Below are positions 34,883 to 42,840 of a stretch of DNA of 64,000 bases, in pieces. A model generated the notes under the pieces. The model ran no database searches and was not told the origin of the DNA. It worked only from the letters and a program-made list of their open reading frames with translations. Made by a program: the position numbers and the translations under genes. The stretch's first letter is position 1. Every line of letters begins with the position of its first letter. The stretch is taken from the NCBI GenBank assembly GCA_018820315.1, contig JAHJOQ010000019.1, positions 1 through 64,000 on the forward strand, read 5' to 3'. The DNA comes from Candidatus Zixiibacteriota bacterium (lineage in GTDB: Bacteria; Zixibacteria; MSB-5A5; JAABVY01; JAHJOQ01).

Positions 34883-35251
34883 TCATGGCACTCTGCGTTC
34901 CACCTCATGAAAGAACGCTTCGAATGTTCCGTCCTGTAACCTGAATTCCTTCTCGAAAATGACCTTGATCCTGTCGGGATTGATTTCGGAAGAATTGTAG
35001 ACGAAGATCGCTCTGTGATTCGCCGCATAGGTCGTTATGCTCTCGATGCCGGGAGTGTCCTGGAACATCTCTGTGAAGAAACCCGCCGTTCCTCGGCACT
35101 TGATTCCGTCGACAATGAATTCGACGGTGGAATCACCCTGTGCAGAGAATGCGACCTCAGTCGTTGGAAAGAAGAAGACCGACTGGAAAACATATCCGCC
35201 CACTATGAAGAGGAGCACCAGAATCGGTATAATGATCTTAGGAATTCGCAT
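34883..35251 (-). CDS. Membrane-anchored HMA-like small protein
   Basis: The 122-aa product has one N-terminal membrane helix (about 4-26) and then about 85 residues with predicted beta-alpha-beta-beta-alpha-beta order (VEFIVDGIKCRGTAGFF, IESITTYAANHRAIFVYN, INPDRIKVIFEKEF). This resembles a heavy-metal-associated (HMA) domain, but the GxxCxxC metal loop is reduced to GIKCRGTA with one Cys. GGAGAG precedes the ATG. It lies 9 nt after the polyferredoxin gene, so the two are an operon; it may present a metal or thiol to that redox protein. Function unknown. Confidence 0.6.
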   Translation of the reverse strand: MRIPKIIIPILVLLFIVGGYVFQSVFFFPTTEVAFSAQGDSTVEFIVDGIKCRGTAGFFTEMFQDTPGIESITTYAANHRAIFVYNSSEINPDRIKVIFEKEFRLQDGTFEAFFHEVERRVP

Positions 35252-35260
35252 GTCTCTCTC

Positions 35261-36022
35261 CTAAAACGCTTTCACTTCGAGGCAGTTGTCCACCGGGCAC
35301 GCCTCGACACATTCCAGACAATTGACGCAATCTCGATGTGTCACCTTGTTTGCGACCATCGGCTCCAGACCAAAATGACACTTCTGATTGCAGATCGTGC
35401 AGTCGATGCAGGTCTCTTTGTTGCGGCTGACACGCATCAGACCGATCTTGGAGAATGGATCAAGCGCTGCCGCTAGCGGGCAGAAATATCGACAGAAAAA
35501 CATCGGCTGGAAAAACGCTCCGATGACGAAAGCTCCCATCACGGCATAGCTGACATAACCGAGAGTACCGTGGCCGAGACCTGAAAATATGATATAGAAC
35601 GGATCATATCCCCTGAAAACAAGATCACCGATTCGATACGTGAAGTATAGCACCACCGCGAGAACCGGGTATCGTAGGAGCCTCAGGTAACGATCTGCTG
35701 ATGCAGGAATGCGCGGACGCTTCGGCCACACTTTGTCGCCGAGTCGGCTGATCCATTCGTTTATGGTACCGATCGGGCAGACCCAACCGCAGAAACTCCG
35801 TTTTGTAATTATTGTCAGCCCTATCACACCGAGAAATATCGATAAGTTCAGCGGTGCCAATGCGCATGTGAAATTGCTCGTCGTGAACAAACCGTAGAGC
35901 GCTTCAACTCCACCGAATGGACAGAATGCCTCGAAACCATTGGAGCCGAAGCCGAGTGCGACATATGTGATCGCTCCGAGAAAGAATATCTGTATGGCAT
36001 ATCTGAGATATCGAATGCTCAT
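35261..36022 (-). CDS. NapH/CcoG-like membrane 4Fe-4S polyferredoxin
   Basis: The 253-aa inner-membrane protein has about five hydrophobic segments and GGAGGATAA before its ATG. Cys motifs: FCPFGGVEALYG (about 32-43), FCGWVCPIGTINEW (about 80-93) and FFCRYFCPLAAALDP (about 176-190), then a soluble tail with two 4Fe-4S sets, CIDCTICNQKCHFG and CVNCLECVEACPVDNC. The CxxxCP pairs next to membrane helices are typical of NapH/NosR/RdxA-like quinol-linked electron carriers. The following small HMA-like gene is co-transcribed. Partner enzyme is not encoded nearby. Confidence 0.82.
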   Translation of the reverse strand: MSIRYLRYAIQIFFLGAITYVALGFGSNGFEAFCPFGGVEALYGLFTTSNFTCALAPLNLSIFLGVIGLTIITKRSFCGWVCPIGTINEWISRLGDKVWPKRPRIPASADRYLRLLRYPVLAVVLYFTYRIGDLVFRGYDPFYIIFSGLGHGTLGYVSYAVMGAFVIGAFFQPMFFCRYFCPLAAALDPFSKIGLMRVSRNKETCIDCTICNQKCHFGLEPMVANKVTHRDCVNCLECVEACPVDNCLEVKAF

Positions 36023-36115
36023 TTATCCTCCACGTTGCTGTCATCCAGAAGTCTGGTGAAAAGCAAGTCAGTCCTCAAGTCGGAAATATAGTCCTATCAT
36101 CGGGATTTCCAAGTG

Positions 36116-37003
36116 CTATCTCTGCGCGGAATCGGCTTCAAGATATCCAATCAACTTGTATATCAGCTTAGCTGCGGCAAATTGCGACACCAGACTCCCG
36201 GGAATCGGCATCAGCTCGACGACGTCGAATCCGACTACCCTTTTCATGGTGCAGAGCCTATTAAGTAATTCGAGAGTCTCATACCAACCGAGACCACCCG
36301 GTTCGGGAGTTCCGACACCCGGAATCACCGACGGATCGAAACCGTCAAGATCGATCGTTACATAGACATCATCGGTCAGCATCTCTATGACTTCGTCCTG
36401 CCAGTGATCTCTTCCAGTGATATCTTTGGCGAAGAGTAGCGGAATTTTTTCGGATGAAACCAGCTCAGCCTCTTCCCTGCTCAGATTCCTGATACCAACG
36501 CCAACCGTTGTCTTTACATGTTCGCGAATCCGGCGCACGGCGCAGGCATGCGAGTAAATGCTACCTTGATATTCCTGTCGCAGATCCGCGTGGGCGTCAA
36601 TCTGCAGAACGGAGAGCTGTGGGAACTTCTCAGCATATGATTTCACCGGCGCGACCGAAACAGTGTGTTCTCCGCCAAGCGTGACTACGATCTTGCCGTC
36701 TCCGATAGCATCCGAAACCGCTTTCGATACACTATCGATCATAGTCCGCGGATCGGTCAGAGAATCCAGCGCCGGCAGCGTGTGAACGCCCGCTGTGTAC
36801 GGCTCACTGGCAGACTCTTCATCATACAACTCGACTTCCTGCGAAGCTTCGAGGATCGCATTCGGTCCAGCGGCGGTTCCGTGACCGTATGTCGTGGCCT
36901 GCTCATAGCCGACCGGCAGCACAACATACCGCGATATGCCGTAGCTACAATCATCCCCGGTCAGACCGAGGAAATTCAACTTGTTAGCATTCTTAGTCTT
37001 CAT
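36116..37003 (-). CDS. speB: Agmatinase/ureohydrolase family
   Basis: I start at ATG 37003; the upstream TTG extension to 37036 lacks a ribosome-binding site. The 295-aa product contains all manganese-ligand motifs of the arginase superfamily: GGEHTVS (about residue 108), QIDAHADLRQEY (about 130-141), and DLDGFDPSVIPGVGTPEPGG (about 215-234). The NxxSHA-like SHACAVRRI suits agmatinase better than arginase. It would hydrolyse agmatine to putrescine and urea. No arginine decarboxylase is near, so proclavaminate- or guanidino-type substrates cannot be excluded. Confidence 0.85.
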   Translation of the reverse strand: MKTKNANKLNFLGLTGDDCSYGISRYVVLPVGYEQATTYGHGTAAGPNAILEASQEVELYDEESASEPYTAGVHTLPALDSLTDPRTMIDSVSKAVSDAIGDGKIVVTLGGEHTVSVAPVKSYAEKFPQLSVLQIDAHADLRQEYQGSIYSHACAVRRIREHVKTTVGVGIRNLSREEAELVSSEKIPLLFAKDITGRDHWQDEVIEMLTDDVYVTIDLDGFDPSVIPGVGTPEPGGLGWYETLELLNRLCTMKRVVGFDVVELMPIPGSLVSQFAAAKLIYKLIGYLEADSAQR

Positions 37004-37089
37004 CCCGCTCCCGTATCCGTATCTTTCGGCAGGCAATATAAACCGGATTCGTCTGAATGGAAAGGCAGAATCCAGACAGCCCAGTCACG

Positions 37090-37578
37090 TCAAATCAGAC
37101 CTATCGATTTCAGCTTATCCAGCATTGCCGTCACATGAGTTGCCGGCCAGAAAATCCGGCCGCACTCAGTACAAATAGTGAATTCACTCTGGGTTTCATA
37201 GACGTATGGCCAAACCTTCCCTTTAACTTCATCTTTCGAAGCCCTCCGCAAGGGCCGGTTATCCTCCATACAGCGAGTCAAGACAGCCGACTCATCAATT
37301 GCCAGGTCGCATTTATCGAGAACAGCTTTGATCTGTTTCCAGGGATCATCATCGGTCAACAGCACAACATCCCGCGCAAGTTTCATTGAGGCCAGCACAC
37401 TGTTTCTCGTCAGAATGGTCCTCCCCTGTTCCAGGGCAATCGCCAGAACTTGTTTAACAACATGGGTTTGCGACAGATCAGTATCGAAGCCTATCATCCG
37501 CATGTAACGGCATAGCTTGCCGACTGTCGGATCGCAAAGGAACTTGCGTCCGGTCTTACTGTTTGACATAGGTGTCAT
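37090..37578 (-). CDS. Mut7-C RNase-like PIN-fold protein with degenerate zinc ribbon
   Basis: The 162-aa product matches the Mut7-C (DUF82) family: KFLCDPTVGKLCRYMRMIGFDT at the start, ILTRNSVLA (about 55), and a second acidic pattern LTDDDPWKQI. These carry the conserved acidic residues of the PIN-like nuclease fold. The C-terminal zinc ribbon normally has RCxxCN...CxxCGRxxW; here the first pair reads RCMEDN and the second CTECGRIFWPATH, so one of four Cys is missing. It is presumably a toxin-like or RNA-processing nuclease; function untested in bacteria. It is divergent from the ABC exporter operon and lacks a clear ribosome-binding site. Confidence 0.8.
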   Translation of the reverse strand: MTPMSNSKTGRKFLCDPTVGKLCRYMRMIGFDTDLSQTHVVKQVLAIALEQGRTILTRNSVLASMKLARDVVLLTDDDPWKQIKAVLDKCDLAIDESAVLTRCMEDNRPLRRASKDEVKGKVWPYVYETQSEFTICTECGRIFWPATHVTAMLDKLKSIGLI

Positions 37579-37670
37579 GTTACTATATACTGTTTAACTC
37601 AATGTAACGCAACTTCTTGATTGGTTGCACATTCAGAGGGCCTAGTCGCCGACAAGACTCACATTCAAGC

Positions 37671-39437
37671 ATGTCCGACAAGAACGAAAACAAGAGGAAT
37701 CTAACCAGGGTCTTTGCGTATCTGAAAAGGTATCGCCGATATTTTATAGCCGGTGGTGTAGCAATCATCCTGACGAGCGCATTCGGTCTGGTTGCGCCAT
37801 GGCTGATTAAGGACGCGATAGAAACCCTCGAGAATGAAACCGCGACCAGACATAGCCTGCTTCTATATGGTCTGGGGGTCTTCGGAGTAGCGCTGGCGAG
37901 CGGTTTCTTCCTCTTCTTTCTGAGAAGGACCATCATCTGGGCTTCTCGCATCATAGAATACGACCTCAAGAACGAGTTGACACAGCATTTGCTGAAACTC
38001 CCCCAGTCGTTCTTCAACGCCACACGTACCGGCGATATCATAGCACGACTCTCCAACGATGTCGAGGCAGTCAGGATGATGATTGGCCCCGGCATCATGC
38101 ACTTCGCGAACACGGTCGTTGCCGGTTCGATAGCGCTGGTGCTGATGCTCATACTCAGTCCGAAACTGACGTTGTATGCGCTTGCGCCATTTCCGGTACT
38201 GGCGATCACATTCAAGAAGATCGCATCAATCGTGTATTCGTTGTCATACAAGATTCAAACTCACTTCTCGGTTCTCTCGGCATTTGTACAAGAGAATGCG
38301 TCCGGCGTAAGAGTAGTGAAAGCCTACAATCAAGAGCAGAGTCAGATCGAGGAGTTCGACGGCCTCAACAAAGAATATGTCAAGTTGAACTTGAAGCTTG
38401 CCAGATTCATGGGACTGTTCCAGCCGATTGTCGCTCTCGAAGTTGGTGTGATACTCGTGATAGTGCTCTATTTCGGCGGGAGGCTTGTGATTGACGAGTC
38501 TCTCAGTCTCGGTGTGCTGGTAGCTTTCATGCTCTACCTGATGATGCTGGTCTGGCCTGTGATGGCGATTGGATGGACGATAACTCTTTATCAGCGCGGG
38601 CTCGCGTCACTCGAGCGTATCGAGAAGATTCTCAATGTCGTACCGGAAATTTGTGATACGGAGAAGACGACACAAGCAGACAAGCTCGAACCGGAGATTC
38701 GCTTCCACAATCTGTCGTTTGCATATCCCGGTACAGAACGAACAGTATTGCACAATATCGATGTACACATTCCGGCGGCGAAAGTGACCGCATTTGTCGG
38801 ACGCACCGGATGCGGTAAATCAACTCTTATCGAGCTCATGGTGCGTGGTTATCAGGTTGATGACGGCAAGATCGAGATCGGCGGTAGAGACATAAACAGC
38901 ATTCCGCTTGCACAGCTCCGCAGCATGATAGGTTATGTACCGCAGGAGTCGTTCCTGTTCTCCGACTCTTTATATGAGAATATCTCATTCGGCCTGCCGG
39001 TGATAGACCGCAAAGCGTCTGAGAATGCAGCAAGATTGTCACATCTCGACGCAGATATCGATAGCTTCCCGAATGGTTTCCGAACTGTAATCGGTGAAAG
39101 GGGAGTGACTCTTTCCGGAGGTCAGAAACAGCGAACTGCGCTTGCCAGGGCAATAGCATGTAATCCGGAGATACTGATACTCGATGATGCGTTTTCGGCT
39201 GTAGACACTGGCACCGAAGAACAGATTCTCACTGGGCTGGAGTCTGTGATGACATCACGTACGACGATTCTTGTGTCGCACCGAATATCGACGATTCGCA
39301 GGGCTGACTTGATATATGTTCTCGAGGGGGGCAGAGTTGTTGACTCTGGTAGTCATGTGCAACTACTGTCGACGTGTCCCCTCTACGCTGACATCGTGTC
39401 AAAGCAGGAACTCGAAGAGCAACTGGAGCGTCTGTAG
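37671..39437 (+). CDS. ABC exporter half-transporter, degenerate-site subunit
   Basis: From ATG 37671 (an upstream TTG frame is unlikely) the product is 588 aa: six-helix membrane domain (about 15-310) and nucleotide-binding domain. Walker A GRTGCGKSTL, Q-loop YVPQESFLFSD, signature TLSGGQKQR and Walker B ILILDDAFSAVD. The residue after the Walker B Asp is Asp rather than catalytic Glu, as in TM287-type subunits of heterodimeric exporters. It pairs with the next gene, whose start overlaps its stop (TAGTG). The pair should expel lipids, peptides or drugs. Substrate unknown. Confidence 0.92.
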   Translation: MSDKNENKRNLTRVFAYLKRYRRYFIAGGVAIILTSAFGLVAPWLIKDAIETLENETATRHSLLLYGLGVFGVALASGFFLFFLRRTIIWASRIIEYDLKNELTQHLLKLPQSFFNATRTGDIIARLSNDVEAVRMMIGPGIMHFANTVVAGSIALVLMLILSPKLTLYALAPFPVLAITFKKIASIVYSLSYKIQTHFSVLSAFVQENASGVRVVKAYNQEQSQIEEFDGLNKEYVKLNLKLARFMGLFQPIVALEVGVILVIVLYFGGRLVIDESLSLGVLVAFMLYLMMLVWPVMAIGWTITLYQRGLASLERIEKILNVVPEICDTEKTTQADKLEPEIRFHNLSFAYPGTERTVLHNIDVHIPAAKVTAFVGRTGCGKSTLIELMVRGYQVDDGKIEIGGRDINSIPLAQLRSMIGYVPQESFLFSDSLYENISFGLPVIDRKASENAARLSHLDADIDSFPNGFRTVIGERGVTLSGGQKQRTALARAIACNPEILILDDAFSAVDTGTEEQILTGLESVMTSRTTILVSHRISTIRRADLIYVLEGGRVVDSGSHVQLLSTCPLYADIVSKQELEEQLERL

Positions 39438-41239
39438 TGCCTGAGTTTTTCCACGATGACGAGTTGAGTGGCAAAGCGTACGATTCTCGCTTGATGAAGC
39501 GCCTGCTCATTTACCTGAAGCCATACAGGAAGTACGTAATCCTTGCGGCGATCCTGCTTCTTGTTGGGTCAGCACTGCAGTTGCTCGGACCGGTTCTTAT
39601 CAAGTATGCAATCGACAACTACATCGCTACGAAAGATGTCCAGGGTCTTGGCAAAATCTGCGCTGGCTATTTTGTGCTGCTTGTCCTGAGCTTCCTGTTA
39701 ACATGGGCTCAGATTTATGCCATGGAATGGGTCGGTCAGATGACAGTGTACAACATGCGAATGCAGCTTTTCTCTCATTTGCAAACGCTAAACCTGAAAT
39801 TCTATGACAGAAATCCTGTCGGGAGAATTCTGACACGAGTAACCAGCGACATAAATGCGCTCAATGATTTGCTCTCCTCCGGCGTGGTCACAATAATCGG
39901 CGATGTGGTGGTTCTGGTAGGAATCGTCGGATTTATGCTCGCGATTGACTTCAAACTTGCCCTGGTAACATTGACCGTACTGCCTCTGCTGATTTTTGCG
40001 GCCTTTATGTTCCGTGCCAAGGTGCGCGAGACATACCGCGAAGTGCGGCGGTATATAGCACAACTGAACGCATTCATTCAGGAGCACATCTCGGGAATGA
40101 CTGTGGTGCAGTATTTCGTGCAGGAAGCCAAAGTCCTTCGCAAATTCAAGGATATAAACCACAAGCTAATGAAACAGAACCACAGATCGGTGCTCTACTA
40201 TGCCGTCTTCTTCCCGCTGGTGAGAGTCTTGAGCGCGGTGTCGCTTGCTCTGATTATCTGGTACGGCGGGGGCGAAGTGATCCAGGGTGCGCTGACATTC
40301 GGAACATTGGTCGCGTTTACACAATATGTTGAACGATTCTACCGGCCTATCATGGACCTCTCCGAAAAATACAACATTCTTCAGTCTGCGATGGCCTCTG
40401 CCGAACGAGTTTTCAGGTTGCTCGACACCAAGCCTGACTTCACCGATTCGATTTCGCCGGTGGACTGGAATGATTGCGAGGGCTCAGTCAGATTCGAAAA
40501 CGTTTCGTTCGCGTACAACGATTCCGAATGGGTTCTCAAGGATATCTCATTTGACATTAAGCCGGGTGAAAAAGTCGCCATAGTCGGCGCGACCGGGGCG
40601 GGCAAAACTACGATATCAGGACTTCTGATGAGGTTCTACGACAACCAGAAAGGGACGATCCTGCTGGACAACACGGATATTAGAAAATACTCGATGGAGC
40701 GTGTCCGCAAGCAGATCGGACTGGTTCTGCAGGATGTATTTCTCTTTTCCGGTGAAATAGAGAAAAATATCAGACTTGGCGACAAAAGCATCACCGATGA
40801 TAAATTGAAGCAGGCAGCCAGCGACGTGAACCTCGATCGATTCGTGAAGAGCCTGCCGGACGGTTACAAGTTCAAGATTGGCGAACGTGGTGTTTCCCTG
40901 TCCGTAGGTCAGAAGCAATTGCTATCATTCGCGCGCGCGCTGGCACACGATCCCAGAATTCTAATCCTCGACGAAGCGACATCGTCAGTCGACACCGAGA
41001 CAGAAATGCTAATTCAGCAGGCGCTCGACAGACTGATGGAGAATCGTACTTCGATCATAATCGCACACAGGCTATCGACAATCAAGAAAGTCGACAGAAT
41101 TCTTGTCCTGCACAAGGGCTGCCTGAGGGAGTCGGGCACGCACGCTGAGTTGCTGGAGAATCGCGGCATATACTGGAAATTGTACCAATTGCAATACCAA
41201 TTGCAAAACGGCATAGTCCCGACGGGCAGAGAAGCATGA
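39437..41239 (+). CDS. ABC exporter half-transporter, catalytic subunit
   Basis: The 600-aa partner begins with GTG overlapping the previous stop. Six membrane helices (about 30-320) precede an ATPase with Walker A GATGAGKTTIS, Q-loop GLVLQDVFLFSG, and Walker B LILDEATSSVD with the catalytic Glu. Its signature is SLSVGQKQLL, with Val in place of the first Gly of LSGGQ. In a heterodimer the imperfect signature faces the Asp-bearing Walker B of the partner, leaving one competent site (this Glu with the partner's LSGGQ), exactly as in TM287/288. It overlaps the next gene by 4 nt. Confidence 0.92.
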   Translation: MPEFFHDDELSGKAYDSRLMKRLLIYLKPYRKYVILAAILLLVGSALQLLGPVLIKYAIDNYIATKDVQGLGKICAGYFVLLVLSFLLTWAQIYAMEWVGQMTVYNMRMQLFSHLQTLNLKFYDRNPVGRILTRVTSDINALNDLLSSGVVTIIGDVVVLVGIVGFMLAIDFKLALVTLTVLPLLIFAAFMFRAKVRETYREVRRYIAQLNAFIQEHISGMTVVQYFVQEAKVLRKFKDINHKLMKQNHRSVLYYAVFFPLVRVLSAVSLALIIWYGGGEVIQGALTFGTLVAFTQYVERFYRPIMDLSEKYNILQSAMASAERVFRLLDTKPDFTDSISPVDWNDCEGSVRFENVSFAYNDSEWVLKDISFDIKPGEKVAIVGATGAGKTTISGLLMRFYDNQKGTILLDNTDIRKYSMERVRKQIGLVLQDVFLFSGEIEKNIRLGDKSITDDKLKQAASDVNLDRFVKSLPDGYKFKIGERGVSLSVGQKQLLSFARALAHDPRILILDEATSSVDTETEMLIQQALDRLMENRTSIIIAHRLSTIKKVDRILVLHKGCLRESGTHAELLENRGIYWKLYQLQYQLQNGIVPTGREA

Positions 41240-42006
41240 ACAAGCGCACCACTATCGCCAAAACGATCGCCTATGATGCAGGGCAAGTGCTGCTGCGAGG
41301 ATTTCGCAAGACTCTCACAATCCAACACAAGGGCGCGGTCGACCTGGTCACCAACATGGATCTGAAGTCAGAGAAGATGATCCACACGGCGATCAGGAAG
41401 CACTTCCCTGATGATTCGATCCTCGCAGAAGAGAGTGGTTCCGAGGAAACCGGCTCTCGATATAGGTGGATTGTCGATCCTCTTGACGGCACTACGAATT
41501 ACGCCCACGGTTATCCAGTCTGGTGTGTGTCTATCGCAATTGAGTTGGATCGAGAGATTGTCGGTGGCGTGATTTACAATCCGAATCTCGATGAGATGTT
41601 CTACGCGCAACGTGGGAGAGGAGCGTTCAGAAATCAACGGCGCATTCATGTAAGCATGCAGTCGAAGCTCGCAGATTCGCTGCTTGCAACCGGCTTCCCG
41701 TATGACATCGGGACGTCCAAAGTCGACAACCTGAAGCATTTCGGCCGGTTGTACAAGCTGTCGCGCGGCGTGCGGCGTGGCGGGTCGGCTGCGATGGATA
41801 TCGCCTACACAGCGGCGGGGATATTCGATGGATTCTGGGAATTGAAGCTCTCTCCCTGGGATACAGCCGCGGGGAAGATCATCGCTGAGGAAGCTGGCGC
41901 AAAGATCACCGATTTCGCAGGCAATGCGTACGATATTTTCGAGAAAGAAATCGTCTGTGCGAACAGGAAGTTGCTGAAGCAGATACTCAGAATCCTGCAA
42001 TTGTAG
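41236..42006 (+). CDS. suhB: Inositol monophosphatase family phosphatase
   Basis: The 256-aa product overlaps the exporter gene (ATGA). Lithium-sensitive metal phosphatase motifs: VDLVTNMDLKSE (about 35-46), ILAEESG (Glu metal ligands), WIVDPLDGTTNYAHGYPVWCVSIA (about 79-102) and ELKLSPWDTAAGKIIAEEAGAKITD (about 207-231). Members act on inositol phosphate, fructose-1,6-bisphosphate or PAP; which one is used is not resolvable. Next to transporters and phosphomannomutase it may belong to sugar-phosphate metabolism. Its 3' end overlaps the convergent response-regulator gene by 20 nt. The symbol is by family. Confidence 0.85.
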   Translation: MNKRTTIAKTIAYDAGQVLLRGFRKTLTIQHKGAVDLVTNMDLKSEKMIHTAIRKHFPDDSILAEESGSEETGSRYRWIVDPLDGTTNYAHGYPVWCVSIAIELDREIVGGVIYNPNLDEMFYAQRGRGAFRNQRRIHVSMQSKLADSLLATGFPYDIGTSKVDNLKHFGRLYKLSRGVRRGGSAAMDIAYTAAGIFDGFWELKLSPWDTAAGKIIAEEAGAKITDFAGNAYDIFEKEIVCANRKLLKQILRILQL

Positions 42007-42757
42007 ATTGGATAGACTCTCGCTTGGTCTTGAATCTTGCGAGAATCTCAGTGACCTGTTCGAATCTAAAGGGCTTAGCCAGAAATGCGTCGGCAGCGGC
42101 AGCAATCTCCGACTTCTCTCTTTTATTCGGTGAAAATCCGGTATAGATAACAACATTAGTAGTCGGAGAGAATTCTTTGATGCAGTGAGCAAGTTCAATT
42201 CCGCTCATACCAGGCATGATGAAGTCTGTCAGAACAATGCTGACATGGCCGTCGCGAAGTTTGAGAAGAGCTTCGGTTCCGCTAGCCGCAGTGCTGACAT
42301 CGTAACCCTGCTCCCGGAGGTGAGACTGCAAGAGCTCACGTGATTCCTCGTCGTCGTCAATGACCATGACCGCCGAACTCTCGGGACTCAAATGCCCAAG
42401 AAGCTCCTGAATCATTTTTTCGATTACAGCAATCCTGAACGGCTTATCCAGGAACCCATCGGCGCCGGCGCTGAAGGCACGCGAGACGATGCCTTTCATG
42501 TTGACGCCGGTAATTAGAATGACGGGTGTAGTGGGAGATATCCTCTTTATTCGTCTCATCGCCTCAATTCCATCGATACCGGGCAGATTGATGTCCGCCA
42601 CGATTATATCGACGTCGGTTGAGCCAACCATCTCAACAGCAGTCTCTCCGGAGTCGACCGAAAGCGTTTCATACCCGATCGATTCGAGAGTGTCGGAAAG
42701 GAGTGATGTCAACAAAGGGTCGTCGTCGACCACGAGAATCCTGGTTCTTCTGCCCAT
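41987..42757 (-). CDS. Response regulator with two receiver domains and no output domain
   Basis: The 256-aa product holds two REC domains: residues about 6-120 (acidic pair VVDDD, phospho-Asp in VADINLPGIDG, Lys in LDKPF) and about 130-245 (VIDDDEES, phospho-Asp in LTDFIMPGMSG, Lys in LAKPF). No DNA-binding or enzymatic domain follows, so it likely works by protein contact, like CheY- or SpoIIR-type phosphate relays. No histidine kinase is nearby. The leader is a run of three purine-rich, Shine-Dalgarno-like tracts (42764-42816). Confidence 0.88.
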   Translation of the reverse strand: MGRRTRILVVDDDPLLTSLLSDTLESIGYETLSVDSGETAVEMVGSTDVDIIVADINLPGIDGIEAMRRIKRISPTTPVILITGVNMKGIVSRAFSAGADGFLDKPFRIAVIEKMIQELLGHLSPESSAVMVIDDDEESRELLQSHLREQGYDVSTAASGTEALLKLRDGHVSIVLTDFIMPGMSGIELAHCIKEFSPTTNVVIYTGFSPNKREKSEIAAAADAFLAKPFRFEQVTEILARFKTKRESIQSTIAGF

Positions 42758-42763
42758 AATAAA

Positions 42764-42816
42764 TTTCCTACCCCCTCAGTATTTTCCTCCCCCTTTATTC
42801 CTATCCCCTTAGTATT
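42764..42816 (-). repeat. Triple purine-rich (SD-like) tandem tract before the receiver gene
   Basis: Read on the minus strand, the 5' leader contains three near-copies of an AAGGGG/GAGGGGG-AGGA motif: AAGGGGATAGGA, AAGGGGGAGGA and GAGGGGGTAGGA, the first and third followed or preceded by AATACT. The last lies about 9 nt before the ATG and is the probable ribosome site. The first two are extra. Confidence 0.6.
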
Positions 42817-42840
42817 GTTTCGAACAAAAGCGCAGAATCT

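Noticed and set aside
41368-42198. 276-codon open frame on the minus strand
   Set aside because: It overlaps suhB antisense and the 3' end of the response regulator in another frame; no domain is recognisable.
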